Positions 61,086 to 64,000 of a stretch of 64,000 bases of DNA are shown here, one piece after another. This stretch comes from Adiantum capillus-veneris (taxonomy: Eukaryota > Streptophyta > Polypodiopsida > Polypodiales > Pteridaceae), in contig CM043945.1 of the NCBI GenBank assembly GCA_014529385.2, forward strand, positions 92,429,112 to 92,493,111, written 5' to 3'. A model generated the notes under the pieces. It did no database searches, was not told the DNA's origin, and worked only from the letters and a program-made list of their open reading frames with translations. The stretch's first letter is position 1. Each line of letters starts with the position of its first letter. Both the position numbers and the translations under genes were made by a program.

Positions 61086-61673
61086 CAATATAATTTAAAA
61101 AAATTAATTCTAATATGGATTTTAAAAAATTATTAAATATTATCAATAATTTACTAAGATCAATATAAAATGCTCTTAAACCCTTTAAACACAAGTAAAC
61201 ACTTTTATTCTCATCTTTTCAATCTCCTACTTATCTTTTCTACTCTACTATCATGTCATGCAAGTCATGCACTATAGTCTTCCCTTCTTTCAAAAGGGCT
61301 TTTCCCTTTTCCAATGGGAAGATAATCTTTGGGGTTAAATATCTACAGGAGCATGTTGCACCACAAACTTTTTCTGCTTTGCATGCAATTGTTATGGTTG
61401 GGAGAGAGTGAAGAGTTGACATTGCCAATGAAGAGAACAAGCAATCACTTGGGAAAGGAGTTTTATGTTGTGGATGAGTCTCTTTCTACAAAGTTCATGG
61501 TGCTAGTCGAAGATGACACAGTCTCAAACTCTAGTGGCTTGGCTGCTCCAATGGTGGATGTTCCCTACATAGACCTTACTAGTCCAAGAAAGGAACAACA
61601 CTTTGGAGAGAAAGCATTGTAAAACACTATCGAGGTAGGGAGTACAAACATTATTTTGTCATTTCTTTAAGCA
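61086..61673. other. AT-rich stretch, then unassigned frame
   Basis: 61086-61240 is very AT-rich with no feature. A plus-strand frame at 61329-61619 (97 codons; acidic patch E-D-D-T, then APMVDVPYIDLTSPRKEQHF) may be the upstream part of the decayed gene at 61674-63232, but no domain is recognised. Confidence 0.35.
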
Positions 61674-63232
61674 ATGACAAAGCCCAACACTTTGATGAAG
61701 CTTATTTCAAAGATAGTGGAAATCAAACAAGTGTCAGAAATACCAAAGGTGTACATTGGTAACATGGTGTTTGAGTCTCCATCGATCCTAGGAAAGGTTC
61801 ATCCAATGGATGCTATGGAACATAAGTATGATCCACACCATTGGACCAAACCGCAAACCTCAAATATCGCATTTCCTGGAGTGTGTCACAAAAATCAGTG
61901 TACAGGTGCTCTAAGATGTCTAAATGAAAGTTGTCCCAAATTGGTTAATTTGGGAAGTCAAACACAATACATTTCAATGGTAGCATGCTAAAATTACCTT
62001 GCAAGGACGACTTTTGCAAAAAGGACTTGGTGGCAAAGTTACTTGCCAATATTGTGGTCAACCGCCCATTTGTTTGCGTACATGTGATTGCTTCGTATAT
62101 TATGTCATGCCAAGGGATGAGAGCATGAGCAGATTAATGGTACATCAAGGAACTCGCCAACATGACATGAGGGATGGGTCGTCAAAAAGGCTCACTGATA
62201 AAACCAAAGAAATGGTTGCACAAGTTTTCAGTGTGGATAGACATGCAGGCGCAAGAAAGGTACAAATATGTGTGGCAAAGGAAATTGTGACAAAAACTTT
62301 GATGCAAGAGGGGGGACTCTAGCCATGTACTTGGTGAGAAAGAATTTCTAAATGTTGCTAAGGCAATGTGTCCCTTGGTGGAGGACAATTGGTGAGGATG
62401 CTTACATGTTTCTCTTGTTTGGACATAATATTTCAAAGTAATTTAACTCTGAAGTACAGGTTTTGAAGATCCGTGGCTGCAACTAGGAATGGACCAACAA
62501 AGAAGAGCTATGGTGTGGACTCCTTGTTGCGACTAAAAAGCGATTGCACATATGTTTTTTTTCACAAAAGGAGGTTCCCCAGGCAAGGAGTGGAAGGGGA
62601 GTGGTGCTTTGTGTTCAAAATGCCTACAATTGGTCTTGCATCTGGATTGGATTTGGTTAATCGAATGCGACGAAGTGGACCTGGAGATCTTTAGCACGCT
62701 TGGGTGAAATTTGATCACACTCACCAAGTGGCGGATTGGGTGACCATGTTATGCCACGTTTACGATCTAGGGTTTGTTGTCTTAGGAACATATTCCAAAA
62801 GTTTGGCATATCTTAAGAAACAACCATCAACGTATATAGTAATGTGCTTGTCCTATGTTGCAGCATGCAGGACCTCCTCACTATTGCAACTTGTGAGATG
62901 AAAGAGGAAGACATGGAAGCACAAATTGTTTTCTGGTAGTGCATAAATGAATTTATGGAGGGTCATGAATGTGAGAGAGTGGATTTCCACGGATTCATGT
63001 GGCGAACAAAGCTCAAGCCAACTGGAATGCAGTTCGCACAATGTTAAATGGTGGCAAAGACAATGTTCTACAACATTGAGAGTGATCTTGCCTTTTCATT
63101 GGAAGCAAACAATGGTGGCACACACCACAAAGTACATTGCATGTTCATCTCAAAAAACTCACAAAGACATGTGCAAAAAGTGGAGTTTAGCCCCCTCTAA
63201 AGTGGCAGCTGCAGTGGAGTCTCGTCTACTTT
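61674..63232 (+). pseudogene. decayed transposase-like gene of an uncharacterised plant family
   Basis: Plus-strand pieces in order: 61674-61991, with a Cys cluster (CHKNQCTGALRCLNESCPKL); 61999-62320, with a second cluster CQYCGQPPICLRTCDC and YYVMPRDESMSRLMVHQGT; 62473-62694, with GEWCFVFKMPTIGLASGLDL; 62704-62900, with a WVKFDHTHQVADWVTMLCHV core; and text around 62985-63230 (KAQANWNAVRTMLNGGKDNV, then a shift to a segment with FHW and KDMCKKW). The order (zinc-ribbon-like N-terminus, VFKM block, W...HVYD block, A-Q-A-N-W-N-A-V block, FHW block) matches my memory of an orphan transposase-like family in seed-free plants; this is recollection, not a search. At least five stops or shifts. It could instead be a MULE relative. 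Confidence 0.45.
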
Positions 63233-64000
63233 GACAATGGTGGTGAAATGGATAAAAACATCCCTACAACGGACTCTGGGTTGAGTTGGTGGGAGGTGCA
63301 TAGTGCACATTGGGGGAGCATCATGTCAGCAATAGAGGGAATTGAGTTTACTGGTGCTTCTAACGATAATGCATAATCATCTGATTGCATTAAAATTGAC
63401 GAGTTAAATGCCCTCACATTGAGATTCACATTTCCAATTTTCTCTGTGCCTTGCTTGGCAGTTGATGTGTCCTTGTTGTCTGGATTTCTTGGACAATCTT
63501 CAGAAAAAGGTCCACTTTTTTGTCCACAATCTGAGCAATAAGCCATGACTGGTGGTATTTCAACCGGCTGTGTCATGTCAAGCTCTAGCTGAGAAGCTTC
63601 TGTGTCTATGCTTGCCAAGTTGTCGGCATTTTCTTTTAAAACACTGAGCATCAAGTTGTAGAATGCTCCATCTTGACCTTTGTATGGTCTTTGACTCGGT
63701 TCTCCAATTAGACTGGCTTCTATTGGTTGATCTGTTGGATCTGCAATTCTGGTTCTCGATTATAGATCTGACCACTGTAATCCATGTATAATGACCTTGA
63801 TTGAATATGCACCAACTGTATGTTTTGTTGGCTTGTGCAAATTTTTGGATAAACACTTGGGTTGATTTTTTGCACCTCTATCTGCACTTCATCTTTGAGC
63901 TTGCAATACCTGGCTCCACTGAAGTCTGTGAACCTCTGGGAGTTATCTGAATCTAGCTTTACTCTGATCAATAGGATCATGGCTCCTGTGTTGCTTTTAC
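63226..64000 (-). pseudogene. unidentified frame(s) reaching the window edge
   Basis: Two minus-strand frames look like genuine protein: 63980-63720 (RVKLDSDNSQRFTDFSGARY, INPSVYPKICTSQQNIQLVH) and 63654-63226 (LKENADNLASIDTEASQLEL, AYCSDCGQKSGPFSEDCPRN, later LPQCALCTSHQ). They are offset by a frameshift near 63725, where the second frame is open upstream to about 63760. The two Cys pairs could bind zinc, but the spacing is not a standard CCHC knuckle. The gene continues beyond 64000. No family recognised. Confidence 0.35.

Overview
This window reads as nuclear DNA of a land plant. It holds one apparently intact plant gene with introns, a RopGEF with a PRONE domain, which is a plant-specific family. 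The rest is nested Ty1/copia and Ty3/gypsy LTR retrotransposons, a LINE, a Helitron and an unusually dense population of (AG)n microsatellites. The style (microsatellite-seeded retroelements, a divergent transposase-like family near the right end) makes me lean towards a seed-free plant such as a fern, but that is a guess and nothing in the window proves it.

Layout. 1-6150: non-genic, with microsatellites, short tandem duplications and one possible orphan first exon. 6151-10006 (minus): RopGEF in eight exons whose splice phases all agree and which give a 673-residue protein; a TATAAAA lies about 130 bp upstream. 10142-15000: non-genic, purine-rich, tandem repeats and small gene or element fragments. 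15198-18774 (plus): two unidentified open frames, then a decayed Helitron replication-initiator domain cut off by a copia LTR at 18775. 18775-19310 (minus): copia 3' end. 19311-33510 (minus): a decayed gypsy element (Gypsy-1) with about 2.5 kb LTRs. Its reverse transcriptase is split by a complete 3.9 kb non-autonomous copia element (23721-27654, target-site duplication TGTGG). 33511-37713: non-genic. 37714-43263 (minus): a full-length copia (Copia-A) with 192 bp LTRs and target-site duplication CACGT. 44640-47215 (minus): a 5'-truncated LINE and a second LINE tail. 47618-61085 (plus): an older copia (Copia-B) into which an 11.1 kb gypsy element (Gypsy-2, minus, 48205-59330, 2.6 kb LTRs) jumped exactly at the copia gag start codon. 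Copia-B also carries a clean 186 bp internal inversion. 61086-64000: a decayed transposase-like gene (plus) and an unidentified frame running to the window edge (minus).

How parts relate. Gypsy-1 and Gypsy-2 are members of one superfamily: same domain order, same primer-site and polypurine style, both with two RNase H domains of which the first has lost its catalytic Asp motif. The non-autonomous copia and Copia-A share LTR ends, LTR length, polypurine tract, primer site and 5' leader motifs, so the small element may be a parasite of the larger family. Most transposon frames carry stops or frameshifts; Gypsy-2 is the best preserved, with only two nonsense codons in about 1,760 codons. The strongest candidates for something undescribed are the compact fused frame of the non-autonomous copia, the unidentified frames at 15.2-16.7 kb, and the transposase-like family at 61.7-63.2 kb.
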